Positions 1 to 10,837 of a stretch of 64,000 bases of DNA are shown one piece after another (position 1 is the first letter of the stretch; each line of letters opens with the position of its first letter). Location of the stretch: the NCBI GenBank assembly GCA_018806985.1, contig JADANN010000001.1, forward strand, positions 412,501 through 476,500, in the 5' to 3' direction. The translations under genes and the position numbers were made by a program. The stretch comes from Angiostrongylus vasorum. Its lineage: Eukaryota; Nematoda; Chromadorea; Rhabditida; Metastrongylidae. A model generated the notes under the pieces. That model saw only the letters and a list, made by a program, of their open reading frames with translations, did no database searches and was not told the origin of the DNA.

Positions 1-230
1 CTAAGGCAGTGGGAGCCCTTGTGGATCAAAGGGCCTTTTGCCACCATGCGACTACTCTGATAGGTTTATTCCTAGCTAGGCTTCCTAATGGAAAAGCCGG
101 ACTCCTCAGTCTGGGAGACCCTGCCGGCAAGATGATTCCCTCCGCTGAAAATCGCAGCCCGTCACCCAGGAACACCTCCCAGCCACGACGAAGTGGCAAG
201 CCGTTGGTGTGGAAAAAGTGGGATTCGGTG
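1..230 (-). repeat. Family C interspersed repeat, copy 1 (cut by window edge)
   Basis: This is a reverse-strand copy of the ~370-bp family C repeat, recognised by comparison with copies at 11884, 12343, 16740, 18648, 34222, 40314, 56362 and 60138. It contains the shared blocks GCTAGGCTTCCTAATGG, CTGGGAGACCCTGCCGG and CACCTCCCAGCCACGA, and ends at AAGCCGTTGG, which corresponds to the 5' end of the family. The distal part lies left of the window. It sits in an intron of the AMPK alpha gene. Confidence 0.8.
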
Positions 231-377
231 AAAGCGAAGCACAATTATCAGACTCGTAATGCAATGAGGAAAATATAAGTTCCGGTCAACACTAGGAACT
301 TCTGTTTCCTATGCCCTTAGGAAAAGCCGCCATTAAGGATTCCGTTGGTTGGCTCCCACATTTTATTGGAATGTTTA

Positions 378-722
378 TTTTTTTTCATTTTATTTGACCC
401 GTCTTCACGTCTACCGTACGGATCCCAGCGCTCCTTACATTCATTTCGTTTCCTCGCATCCATTGTTTACGAAGATCTTGTAACTTTTTACGTCTGGCTT
501 GAGCTGCTGCTAGAGTGCTGGTCGAGCAATTCTCCCTGGAGTCCTGAGATAGCTGGGCTGGAGCCTTCCCAGTTGGACTGCAGAGAGTGGTTTTTTCCCA
601 GACAGGTCCAGTACGATTTTTCCGACCTCGGAGGGATAAGAGGCATGGTTGGCCCGGAGCGGAATCGAACTAGCACTGTAGTCGTCATGAAGAACATCAT
701 TACCACTTTGCTATTCGCCCTC
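378..722 (-). repeat. Family B tRNA-derived SINE, copy B1
   Basis: A reverse-strand copy of family B. Its reverse complement reads into a perfect RNA polymerase III B box (GTTCGATTCC, positions 661-670), preceded by an A-box-like segment near 705-720 and followed by CCGGGCCAACCATGCCTCT. It closes with a GTGAAGACGGGTCAAATAAAA-type tail at about 378-400. The same body is seen at 10838, 21139 and 25293. It lies in the intron upstream of the first visible AMPK exon. Confidence 0.8.
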
Positions 723-799
723 TAGTTTAGTTTTTATTGGAATATCGTGACCAAATCGTTCTGTAGATCTCGTTACCTTTGCAAATTCTAGTATTGCAG

Positions 800-3028
800 C
801 GGCCAAGTTAACCATCGAGGAATTCTATCAAGTTACACCAAACAAGCACCATCATTCTGATCAACACCGCCATCCTGAGCGAATTGCAGGTAAATTTCCA
901 CCTAGAAATCGAATCAATATCAGACGTAGTATGGAAAATTTCCGTAAGGAATTTTTTGCTAGTTAGTCGTATAATATGCCCTGTTGAAAGCAATAGACCA
1001 AGTTAATAATGGAATTTATAGTCAAAGCTGTTTATGTGTTTTTGTTGGTAAATTTTTGATGACTAAGTTAGTGCTTTCTGAGGTAAAAGTGTAAATAACA
1101 TTCATTTGGTGGTCTGGTCAAATCTGTGTACGTTTTAAATCGTTTTTTGTTTCTGTGCAATACATTGTGCTGCATTTAGCTGCTGTAAGTAGTAAGATCA
1201 CGCCAACCTTGGAAAACTCTACCAGTACTGAAGTGTCGTTTAATGGCACTCCTCCATCACAAACAAGTGGTTACAGACCTGGTGTGAAACGGGCGAAGTG
1301 GCATCTCGGAATCAGATCGCAAAGCCGACCAGGTGTGGACATTGTGCACCTAGATACTAGTGGTTCGACCTAGTCGAAAATTTAGCTGCTGTATCCTTAG
1401 TTGGATTTACATAGTTGTTTTTTAAATGTAATACGTGATTGCTAGAATTTTGCAAGAAATGTTCGATTTTTTTTATTAACCGCTTATTTTTTGGATTAAT
1501 TTCTTAGGAACAAATTATCAGGCATAAGACTTTCCTTTGTATAGGGTATAACTGGAAGCTTATCTTCCTGTTTTAATGCTTGATACCACTGATTATATTC
1601 ATTCTGGTGGCCTTTCTGTCATTTTCACTTGAAAATTCCTATTTCAGAAGACATAATGTATGAAGTTTTCCGTGCAATGAAAAGCCTGGATATGGAGTGG
1701 AAAGTGCTGAATCCGTATCACGTAATTGCTCGTAAGAGACCCGACAATCCGATTTCCGACCCCGTGGGTGATGGTTTTCGTATTCGTAATAATATACCAA
1801 CTTTACAGTTAAATAGCCAAGTAGTTCTGTTTTCAGAGGAATAGAAATATCTTAACGTAAGATTCGCATCTTTGTTTCCATTCCATAGCTTTACGTTTTT
1901 CTTTGTTCAAGAAGAATTTTCGTCATTTGTCTGTAATCCTAGACCTTCGTAAATTTGGGGTAAACTTTTGCTAAATCGACACCTTCCTTTATTGTTGAAC
2001 ACTTTTTCTTTAATTATATTAGTCGCATTGTCCTCGGATTCATCATTTCAAATGTAGCTGATGACATAGTCTTATTCTTCAGTCCACTCATATAGGTGGT
2101 TTCACCATGTTCCTTTTTCAACCACTTTGCATCCAATGTGGATTCAGTTATAGGGCAAATGAGTTAGGGAATTGAAGGTACCAGGAAAAGAAAGGAAGAT
2201 ATATGAGTCGAAAATTATGTAGGAGTTTTCCTTTTTGTATGATAATAAAGCCATAGCACAGGTCTCTGTCGGGAATTACCTACTGGTTGTGTATATTTTT
2301 CGTGTTGAAAATAGTGCTGTTTTGTAATAGTAGAACCTACGCATTTATTTCCCTCCAAACTTAGTAATCATTTTTTTTTTTGTTTTGATAGCCATCGTTT
2401 TGCGCAATGTTCTCGCACAGATGTGCATAAAAATATTGCCCTTTGTAGAGATATGATCAGTTATCTTCCACGGTTTTTGTTTACACAGCGAATCTGTTTT
2501 AGCCTAAAATGTCACTGCAGCTCTATCAGGTGGACCAGCGTAGCTACTTGTTAGATTTCAAGAGTCTTGTGGATGACGATAGCACCCGTTCGTTTTCTTT
2601 TCAATTTTAATTTTAGTGAAAATTGGTGTCTTTTCTCCTACTCATTACATATCTATACAATGTTCTCTTATTTATGTTCATTATTCATATGAAAGAGTAT
2701 TTTTTTGTAACACATTTCTTCTTAGCTGGTAGTGCGTGTTCATCCCGTCATGCGTCAATGTCAATGCCATCGAAGCCTCCTGGAATGCGCTGTTCTCGTG
2801 CTCAAAGTATAACAATGGATGTTGGTTTTAAACTCTTACGTATGATTTATTTTTTGAGAGCAGTTGTTGGTACAGGCTTTAGCTTACTGTATTTTTTCGA
2901 GAAACAACAGTCAAGCTTTCTTCCAGATGGAGCTATCACCTCCTCCTTCTCCATGTGGCTCGAAACTCTCGCAAACAATGCAGTTTTTCGAAATGTGTGC
3001 CTCACTGATTGGGACACTTGCACGATGA
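800..3028 (+). CDS. PRKAA: AMP-activated protein kinase catalytic alpha subunit, C-terminal part (AAK type)
   Basis: Exons with agreeing phases: 800-889, 1180-1331, 1648-1763, 2503-2587, 2726-2820 and 2927-3028 (TGA stop). The kinase domain lies left of the window. Visible are the regulatory-interacting region (KLTIEEFY, then HPERIA), the KRAKWHLGIRSQSRP linker, and the C-terminal alpha domain that binds the beta and gamma subunits (DIMYEVFRAMKSLDMEWKV, then PKMSLQLYQVD, RSYLLDFKSL). A Ser-rich loop follows, and the end is QFFEMCASLIGTLAR, matching the family's EFFEMCANLI ending. AMPK alpha phosphorylates metabolic enzymes when cellular energy is low. Whether this is the aak-1 or aak-2 ortholog cannot be decided from this part. 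An AATAAA at 3489 is a plausible poly(A) signal. Confidence 0.93.
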
Positions 3029-3488
3029 CTACGTTTTTCTTTTGTACGGGAAAGCTACAGCTTAACATAGAATGTTTCCTCTCAGGAGCGCATTGCTTTC
3101 TAGACACAACTTTCAACAGTTTACATTCATCAACATGAAACTTTCTATGCTTGTTTCAATACAGAAGTTTTCAATTAGGAACGCCTACTTTCCACACGTG
3201 TAAATGTTAGTGTTAGAATTGTTTTAGCAAAGTCGAGTGATTGTTTTTCAGTTGTGATTGTCAATTCAATACCGTTAGTCCTCTTTCCTCTCATAACATG
3301 GGTCTTGTTTCCTCGTTTTTCAAAACCAATGGAGCATCGAAAATCATTAGTTTGTGTAGGAAGGTATAGTGTACATATGTAGCTCCTATCGTTTGATAAA
3401 TTCAGACTCTAAATTAATGAAATACTCCTAAATAGATCGTGTCTTTTGCTTCAACCCTATCTTTCTCATCTATTTCAACTACCCATTT

Positions 3489-3494
3489 AATAAA
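3489..3494 (+). terminator. Candidate poly(A) signal of the AMPK alpha gene
   Basis: AATAAA lies 461 bases after the AMPK stop codon and before the CTU2 start. It is the first perfect hexamer noticed in this interval. The 1-kb interval 3029-4054 otherwise holds only non-conserved sequence. Confidence 0.4.
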
Positions 3495-4036
3495 ATAGTG
3501 TACAGTTGGTTACAGAGAGGTCTGTGTGAACTGGTAGCTGTACGCAAAGCCTCCGCTCCAACGTCATAGTTTACAATGTTTTGTCCCTCTGTTGTCCATG
3601 TATTCGATAAAGATGTACAGAGATCTGCTGTACTTAGTAAACCAATTGGGAATACGCAAGACTGTGCATCTGTTCATTATCCAAGTGGAAATGTTGTGGA
3701 CGTGGATTTCCAGTTCTAGCCGTTTCAGGTCTGTTCGTGAAGTTCCGGAAAGATTCGACGTTTTGTTTCCTTGTTTACATCAATGGCTAGTTTTACCCTA
3801 CTTTTGATGCAGGCAATTATTTTGATCGCTTCAAGTCCTCTTTACCTCCAAAATGACATAAGGCTCGCATAACATAGTGGGGCGTGCGGAACGTCGGTCA
3901 AAAAGGGGTACGCATTGAAAGGGCAAACCATTTATACCTTAATTTATACTGCTTAGATTAGTAGCACTACTTAATGTTGAGACCTGTGACTACGTGTATT
4001 ATTGATCGTCCCTCCACCAACTCACCTGAGATAGTT

Positions 4037-4042
4037 TTGCAG
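4037..4042 (+). promoter_or_regulatory. Candidate spliced-leader trans-splice acceptor of CTU2
   Basis: TTTTGCAG lies about 12 bases ahead of the chosen CTU2 ATG (4055). In nematodes an outron acceptor of this type just before the start codon usually receives a spliced leader. The AMPK stop is about 1 kb upstream on the same strand, so AMPK and CTU2 could share an operon-like transcript. That is inference only. Confidence 0.4.
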
Positions 4043-4054
4043 AATTGTTTTGAA

Positions 4055-6961
4055 ATGGGACTTTTGTGGTTAAATGGCTCTACTGATACTAACAAGTTTG
4101 TTGCGAACAATGGCAAATTGAGATGCGTTAAATGTTCCAGCGAGGAAATTTTATGTTCCGGTTAGTTTCTATTGTTATGGGCAGAGCAATCCAGTTTTTT
4201 TGCCATCTTGTGTTAACGTGGCGATTCGATGTGTTCATGTTTGGCTTAGAATTAAACGGTGAGAAGTCGCTAAAGTCGCTGTACTGTGAGGCATGTTTCC
4301 TCAGGATGTTAAAGTGGAAGTTTAGGTCTGCTCTCAGTAGACGGAAGATCTTTAAGGATAACGCTTCACGGAGAGTTGTGGTTGTTTTAGACGGGTCACG
4401 AGAATCTGCGTTCCTTTTCCGACAGATTGAGGACGCCATGAAACAAAAGTCTCAAAAACAATTAGTCATGGAGCCTTATTTTGTTTTAATGCTGTGTTCT
4501 ATGGATGCCTCAGAAATCAAGGTCTTACAAAAGAACCTGTGTATTCTCCGACAAATTTTATCATCAACCTACTTTGTTGTTCACTTGGCCGCTGTATTTG
4601 GAGAAATTCGTATAGACGACGACAGTACATGTCAAGGCCTTGAACACGTAAGCTGTTCAACAGAGTTTCATATTCCTGGTTATAATTGGAAGTTTAGTCT
4701 CAAAGTAGAGTTTTTAAGCTCCCAAAGCTTATTGAATTGTCGAAGTCATTCCGAACGGCCTCTATGCGTGAAGAAATGATGCGGATTCTCAAAGTGCGAC
4801 TGCTTCAGGAATTTTCACGGTGCATCGGTATATCGAAGGTGAATCATCAGTTAATATAAGCGAACCTTTGAGATGAACTGGCAAAGTTTTTAATATCAAC
4901 CTTGGTCATTTAACAATGTTTAACGGACAGTTCTTATCGAAGGTCATGACGTCATGTAATAGTGATGTACTAGGCCGACTCATGCTGAATCAGTTATGTC
5001 TTGGCCGTGGTAAATACTTACTACTTTGCTTTCTCGAAATGCGTTATTGTGCACTATCTGCTGCAATAAGGACTATTTGTTGAGAGCGTTTGATATGAAT
5101 ACCTTCAGGTGGAAGGGTGTCAAATATGACAGATGTGGTTGAGAAAACTTTGCGAGGAACAACGTTCATTCGTCCACTGAGAGATTTCAGCTCACAAGAA
5201 ATCTTAATCGCGTTGCGTTTAGAAAAAGTCGAGCATTATGTGTTATCTCCTTGCTTCGAGGTAAGACCGGAAGTTTTACTCGGGGTGTTGGATTGGTCAA
5301 AAGCATTTGTTTTCGAATAACTGTGCACTAACGGGTGATTTCATTTAGGAAGAGATGAACATTCTGTTTTCACGAATCAAACTGTTGTCAATCTTCCCAC
5401 TTGGTTCTTGATCGAGATAAAAATTAACATTTTAACGACCCATTTTTTCAACAAATGCTATGCTCACAGATATGGCGGAACTTTTTGAAGAGAGTGAGCT
5501 CTTTCGCTTTGTTATTGCCCAAAATCCCGAATGTTTAATCGCTTCGCTGCCTAAGATGCGAGGCAGAGAAAGATCAGAACTTCATCTAGTTTTATTTCAA
5601 TTAATCAAGTTCTCCGGGATCACATATGTTTGTTTAAAGTTTAAAAACCACTTTGTTTTTGAACGCATATGCATTAAAATTGATACACATTGTGGCGGCA
5701 ATGGGCGCGTGTGGCGCAGTGGTCGGAGACGCCCTGCAATACACTTGGGATCGATTCCCGCTCTCAGCCCACCAAGCCTTCCATCCCTGCGGGGTCGGCA
5801 AATTGGTACCAGACTTGTCTGCGAGCGTAGCAGCACTAGCTCGATACATCGGTGGGTCACGGCGAGTCATTATAAAGGCAGCTATGCATTCAATCGCTTC
5901 CAACGATGCTCAATGAAGTCGAATGCATGGCGTATCCATGAGGGATTAACCAACGCCGGGAGCTCTACCATTGTCCTTTATTGTGGCGAATTTGTTTGCA
6001 GTTTGAACATGATGGATCTGGGATAGAAATTCTTTTCCTTTAAGGTCTTATGCATCTTATAATGGTTCTTCATAACCTTCGCCTATTAATAAGTTAGTAT
6101 TTAGCAATTTTAGCAAACACTGTGACAATCCCTTCCTGATTTTCTATGTAATAAATTCATTCGTTGTAGTCGTTATTTTATCACAGTGTCATTAACGACT
6201 TCTAATCATCCCTTTCTTCGACTAGAAGAGTTTTACATCTCCTCATGTTCCTTCAACTCCTTTTTCCGTATTGGTCTGTTTGGTTTCATATAGTTGCAAT
6301 TGTATCATGTGCAGAATGTTTGCATGCCAGCCAACCCTATTGAGATTTGCAAGTAGTTCGTAGACTTGTATAAAAGTTTTCGAGAGTAGAAAAAGAGGGA
6401 AAGTATAAGGAATAGAAGACTCCTCGACTAGAAATGATAGCTTTTTAGTTCGTAAAGTATGAATGACAAAGTAATGCATAATCTTGAACATTTTTCAGCC
6501 TTTGATTTCACCACTTTATTATGCATATGAGGCGTCCACCCAAGGATCAATACAACGAAGTACCGCTGCCTTCTTGAATCGTTTAGTAAAGAAGGGTTTC
6601 AAGGTATCAGCTACCACAGTGTTTATGTTATAGACTTTCGCGCAAATATTTTTCGGGAGACATAGATTCTCTAGTCGTTGGAAGGAATAGTTGAAGAATT
6701 ACGAGTCACGAAGATGTTTTTCCTGGATGCGGGTATGAAACTAACTGAAACAGAGTGAAACAGAGACGTGCGCACTATTTTCAGGACACGATTCCAACAC
6801 TTTTGAGCGTTGCCAATAAAATCCACATCAGCGACGGCACTACGATGTGTGCTGTATGTGAATATTCATTCTCAGGAAACGGCCAACTATGTTATACTTG
6901 TTCAGCGGTCACAAATGAACTGCCTTTTCCAAACATAGTTTACATCAACTCGAATTATTGA
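4055..6961 (+). CDS. CTU2: Cytoplasmic tRNA 2-thiolation protein 2 (CTU2/NCS2 family)
   Basis: Seven exons with agreeing phases: 4055-4160, 4250-4647, 4698-4838, 4931-5009, 5109-5260, 6499-6603 and 6785-6961 (TGA), giving about 385 residues against roughly 500 in human CTU2. CTU2 partners CTU1 to thiolate the wobble uridine of Lys, Glu and Gln tRNAs in the cytosol. Family marks are the N-terminal Cys pair RCVKC with YCEAC, LDGSRESAFLFRQIEDAM where the family has LAWSGGPSSSSM, then SKVMTSCNSDVLGRLMLNQL (family SKVMTGDSCTRLAIKLMTNL), LGRGG, TFIRPLRDFSSQEI (family VRPMRDHTLKEV), and a C-terminal CAVC with LCYTC. A PP-loop is absent, as expected for the CTU2 subunit. Intron 5 (5261-6498) carries a SINE and an unassigned open stretch. 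Confidence 0.92.
5703..5985 (+). repeat. Family A tRNA-derived SINE, copy A1
   Basis: It starts GGGCGCGTGTGGCGCAGTGG. The A box TGGCGCAGTGG is at 5712-5722 and a B-box-like GGGATCGATTCCC at 5747-5759, the spacing of a tRNA promoter. The body contains the blocks GGGGTCGGCAAATTGGTACC, AGCTCGATACATCGGT, GCGAGTCATTATAAAGG and GTCGAATGCATGGCG, and the tail ends near CCTTTAT. The same order recurs at seven other sites. It lies in CTU2 intron 5. It is not a functional tRNA gene because no cloverleaf follows the B box. Confidence 0.88.
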
Positions 6962-7099
6962 GTATGCTTTGTACTCATGGACATGAGGAGCAGTGCTTTC
7001 ATTTGGATCCCTTAATTTATTAGGTTGATTTATACAGAGACTTCTATAGTGTAAAGTAATAACACTTCCCTAAGTGTGTTACGTAGTAATTACAGGCTA

Positions 7100-8208
7100 G
7101 GATGTTGTGCAGGTCTATCCCTATTAAAAGTAGGCATGACGAATGCGTCGTTTTCTTGTTCATCAATCGCGAGGTTGTTGAACAGCATACATTTACTTCC
7201 ATAGAAAAACACAATACAATGCAATACAACAGTAGCTGGCATTTCGGCGGTATCGATTTCTCCAGAGCCTGGAGGGGTGTACTGGTATACAATTTACTGG
7301 GCCAAACGCTCTAATAACACTTACAGAAAGACGAAAACTCTATGGTGATTACATGATCAATGGGTTCTCGAAAAAACCCACCTCTTTTTTACGTGACTTC
7401 CAATAGGAAGAATAGAACAGCTGATTATAGTCGCATATGGTTGATGACTGCATCATCCCACATCAGAAATTGATGCGAACATACGGGGTCACGTCGCGTA
7501 TGACCTCTGGGCATTCATCCCTGCTATTCATTGTGGGGTTTTTGGCATTTATCCAAGGGGCCTCAAGAAGTTTTCGCGCTGGTGTTCTAGTCTCCTGCGC
7601 AAGGATACTGACTTTTACTTCAAAATCGTCCCCGCTGTGCTTTTTGTATCCCTATGCGTGCCTAGTGGGGTACTTTGTCTTAGTTTTGTCAATATCCTTG
7701 CGCAGGAGACTAGAACACCAGCGCGAAAACTTCTTGAGGTTTTTTGGATAAATGCCAAAACCCTACGATGAATGGCAGGGATGAATGCTCAGGGGTCATG
7801 CGCGACCTGACCCCGTGTGTTCACATCAATTTCTGATGTGGGATGGTGCAGTCATCAACCTTATGCGCCTTATGCGATTATAATCAACTGTTCTAATCTT
7901 CCTCATTGGAAGGCACGTAAAAAAGCGGTGTTTTTTCGAGAAGCTGTTGACCATGTGATAACCATAGTTTTTCGTCTTTTTGTGAGTGTCATTGACGCGT
8001 TTGGCCTAGTGAATTGTATAGCAGTATACCCTTCCGGGCTCTGGAGAAGGCGATACTGCCGAGACGTCAGCTACTGTTGTATTGTATTGTATTTTGTTTT
8101 TCTAGGGAAGTAAATGTATGCTGTGTAAAAACCTCGCGATTGCTGAACAAGAGAACGACGCATTCATATTCCAATGCGGAGGTTAATAGAAAGTCGATCC
8201 TGGGAACT
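7100..8208. mobile_element. Foldback (long inverted repeat) DNA element
   Basis: Two arms of about 500 bases are near-perfect reverse complements around a centre near 7651. For example 7567-7607 (AGAAGTTTTCGCGCTGGTGT...) pairs with 7696-7736, and the block around AATGCGTCGTT at 7141 pairs with AACGACGCATT near 8151. Arm identity looks like 85-90 percent by eye. No transposase reading frame is seen between the arms, so this is a non-autonomous foldback or MITE-like element. A third, solo arm fragment lies at 51240-51370. Exact termini and target-site duplication could not be fixed by eye. Confidence 0.82.
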
Positions 8209-8512
8209 GTTTTAGTAGGCATTATGTTAACGACCAGTTTTACTTTATTTTCTAAGCTACACCGTAGAACACTTATATTTAAATCGAAACTAATCTCTTA
8301 AGCAGTAGTAGTTCGGGTTACACTCACCACTGTGATTCGTTAAGAAGTGATAGCAGATATTCTATGGTTTTCGTAGTGGTTACCAAATTTTAATGGAAAG
8401 TAATGGTGTTTTTTAACACCTTCGCGGCGACGCCTAATTTCGCGTTTTTGCCGAGTAGGCGACGCCTAATTGTTCGCTTCGCTCATCGGCCACCCCGGCA
8501 GTTTTCATGCAA
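8209..8512. other. No recognised gene
   Basis: Between the foldback element and the 87-bp tandem array I see only AT-rich sequence, with two nearby copies of GGCGACGCCTAATT (8427 and 8459). No exon-like open stretch with sensible splice sites was found. Confidence 0.5.
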
Positions 8513-9833
8513 CCCCGCCCCTTTTGTTGTGATTTCCGTTTTACAAAAGTTTTTCTGTGTTCATTCTGAAAGCATCTTTGCGCATCTCTTATCCTGTGAC
8601 CCCGCCCCTTTTGTTGTGATTTCCGTTTTACAAAAGTTTTTCTGTGTTCATTCTGAAAGCATCTTTGCGCATCTCTTATCCTGTGACCCCGCCCCTTTTG
8701 TTGTGATTTCCGTTTTACAAAAAGTTTTTCTGTGTTCATTCTGAAAGCATCTTTGCGCATCTCTTATCCTGTGACCCCGCCCCCTTTTGTTGTGATTTCC
8801 GTTTTACAAAAGTTTTTCTGTGTTCATTCTGAAAGTATCTTTGCGCATCTCTTATCCTGTGACCCCGCCCCTTTTGTTGTGATTTCCGTTTTACAAAAGT
8901 TTTTCTGTGTTCATTCTGAAAGCATCTTTGCGCATCTCTTATCCTGTGACCCCGCCCCTTTTGTTGTGATTTCCGTTTTACAAAAGTTTTTCTGTGTTCA
9001 TTCTGAAAGCATCTTTGCGCATCTCTTATCCTGTGACCCCCGCCCCTTTTGTTGTGATTTCCGTTTTACAAAAGTTTTTCTGTGTTCATTCTGAAAGCAT
9101 CTTTGCGCATCTCTTATCCTGTGACCCCCGCCCCCTTTTGTTGTGATTTCCGTTTTACAAAAGTTTTTCTGTGTTCATTCTGAAAGCATCTTTGCGCATC
9201 TCTTATCCTGTGACCCCGCCCCTTTTGTTGTGATTTCCGTTTTACAAAAGTTTTTTTCTGTGTTCATTCTGAAAGCATCTTTGCGCATCTCTTATCCTGT
9301 GACCCCGCCCCCTTTTGTTGTGATTTCCGTTTTACAAAAGTTTTTCTGTGTTCATTCTGAAAGCATCTTTGCGCATCTCTTATCCTGTGACCCCGCCCCT
9401 TTTGTTGTGATTTCCGTTTTACAAAAGTTTTTCTGTGTTCATTCTGAAAGCATCTTTGCGCATCTCTTATCCTGTGACCCCGCCCCTTTTGTTGTGATTT
9501 CCGTTTTACAAAAGTTTTTCTGTGTTCATTCTGAAAGCATCTTTGCGCATCTCTTATCCTGTGACCCCGCCCCTTTTGTTGTGATTTCCGTTTTACAAAA
9601 AGTTTTTTCTGTGTTCATTCTGAAAGCATCTTTGCGCATCTCTTATCCTGTGACCCCCGCCCCTTTTGTTGTGATTTCCGTTTTACAAAAGTTTTTCTGT
9701 GTTCATTCTGAAAGCATCTTTGCGCATCTCTTATCCTGTGACCCCGCCCCTTTTGTTGTGATTTCCGTTTTACAAAAGTTTTTCTGTGTTCATTCTGAAA
9801 GCATTTTTGCGCATTTCTTGTCCTGTTAATGTT
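8513..9833. repeat. 87-bp tandem minisatellite, about 15 copies
   Basis: The unit begins CCGCCCCTTTTGTTGTGATT and includes TTCCGTTTTACAAAAG, TTTTTCTGTGTTCATTCTG and AAAGCATCTTTGCGCATCTC. Starts at 8515, 8602 and 8689 fix the period at 87 bases. I count 15 copies of TGTGTTCATTCTGAAAG. Copies are nearly identical; differences are mostly in the C-run (4 to 6) and the T-run (5 to 7). The last copy degenerates (CATTTTTGCGCATTTCTTG). As 87 is divisible by 3, the array leaves long open frames on both strands that are not genes. Confidence 0.95.
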
Positions 9834-10830
9834 CCATGTTATTTTACACTCTCTCACATATTTTAGTGCACATACAACTCTTGTATACGAAGAAAAATAT
9901 TCGTCCACTGTGCAGTAATGCTGCCATAAGCATTTAACGAAGTTGTGTAAGTTTTGCAAGGAATGCTAAGATGTTTACCCTTTAGTTTTAACATTTTCTC
10001 TTTCGAAGCAATACCTAGAAGTCAGCATAGCGATTGGGAATGAGGAAACAACGAGTTGCTCATAAAAAATGGTGCTGCACACGGCATGCGTTGCCAGTTT
10101 CTCGAGGCAGAGGCATTTTTGCGCCTTCTAACTGGCTACACTCCCTGGACAGCACATTCTCTTCAACAGCAATAGTCTTTCATTCCGAAGTGAGAAATTG
10201 GGGGAGATTTTTAAGAGGACATCCTTCCATGACCAACACCCGCCATAGCATCTGCGTTGGATGGATTATCGCTTGATTGGAAGAACTGCTGGAAAAACTT
10301 CTGTGCACCAAAATAGAGCACCGGAAAGAAAAAGACCTATAGATGTCTTACCGGCCACTTACGCAAAATAACGGATAACAGATAGAACAGATACTTGATT
10401 CGACCAACGTAAATGCTATTTATGTCCTTCTTAGCGTTTTATCAAGCCCCTTCGAATACATGTTTTAGCAGCCCAAACGCTTGTTCTTACTAGTTAAGTC
10501 CTTTCGAATGTATGTTTTATCGGCCCAAACATTAGTTTTACTAGAATGTTTCTTTGAATCGCATTACATAATCAACTTTTGGATGTGATTTATCTCTGTC
10601 GATATGTTTCCACGCCCGCTCATAAAGAACAACACGAATGAAATAAATTTTAAAAGTGTTGTGTTACTGTATTTTTTGACTGGCATGGTAAGAAAGAACT
10701 TTTAAGAGTACTTATGTCTTCTTTGCATTCTTTTGAGCTATTTAGATATAGATATACATAAATGTATTCTTATGTTTATGCATATGTGCAGGTATGTGTA
10801 TATGTATGTGAGCTTATATATATATATATT
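9834..10830. other. No recognised gene; TA-rich end
   Basis: No exon, RNA gene or repeat family was recognised. Near 10740-10830 the sequence becomes TA/TG-rich (ATATACATAAATGTATT, then a short TATATA run at 10816-10830) and leads directly into SINE copy B2. Confidence 0.5.
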
Positions 10831-10837
10831 TTTTTTA

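Noticed and set aside
2623..3138. A 171-codon + strand frame in the AMPK 3' region
   Set aside because: It runs through two AMPK introns in a mix of frames. The real coding exons here are 2726-2820 and 2927-3028, ending in FEMCASLIGTLAR.
5703..5760. Possible functional tRNA genes at A/B box sequences
   Set aside because: The promoter boxes are followed by a conserved non-tRNA body, and no acceptor-stem pairing closes a cloverleaf. Copies are dispersed SINEs.
7437..8301. Overlapping + strand frames within the foldback element
   Set aside because: They arise from the inverted repeat arms, have no family match, and mirror each other.
8403..9829. Long open frames on both strands encoding a repeated FCVHSESIFAHLL-type peptide
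   Set aside because: They come from an 87-base tandem repeat whose period is a multiple of three. Indels in homopolymers break the frames, and no start or splice context supports a gene.
8513..9833. Regular repeats suggesting a CRISPR array
   Set aside because: Units are directly contiguous without unique spacers, and the host is a eukaryote. This is a minisatellite.
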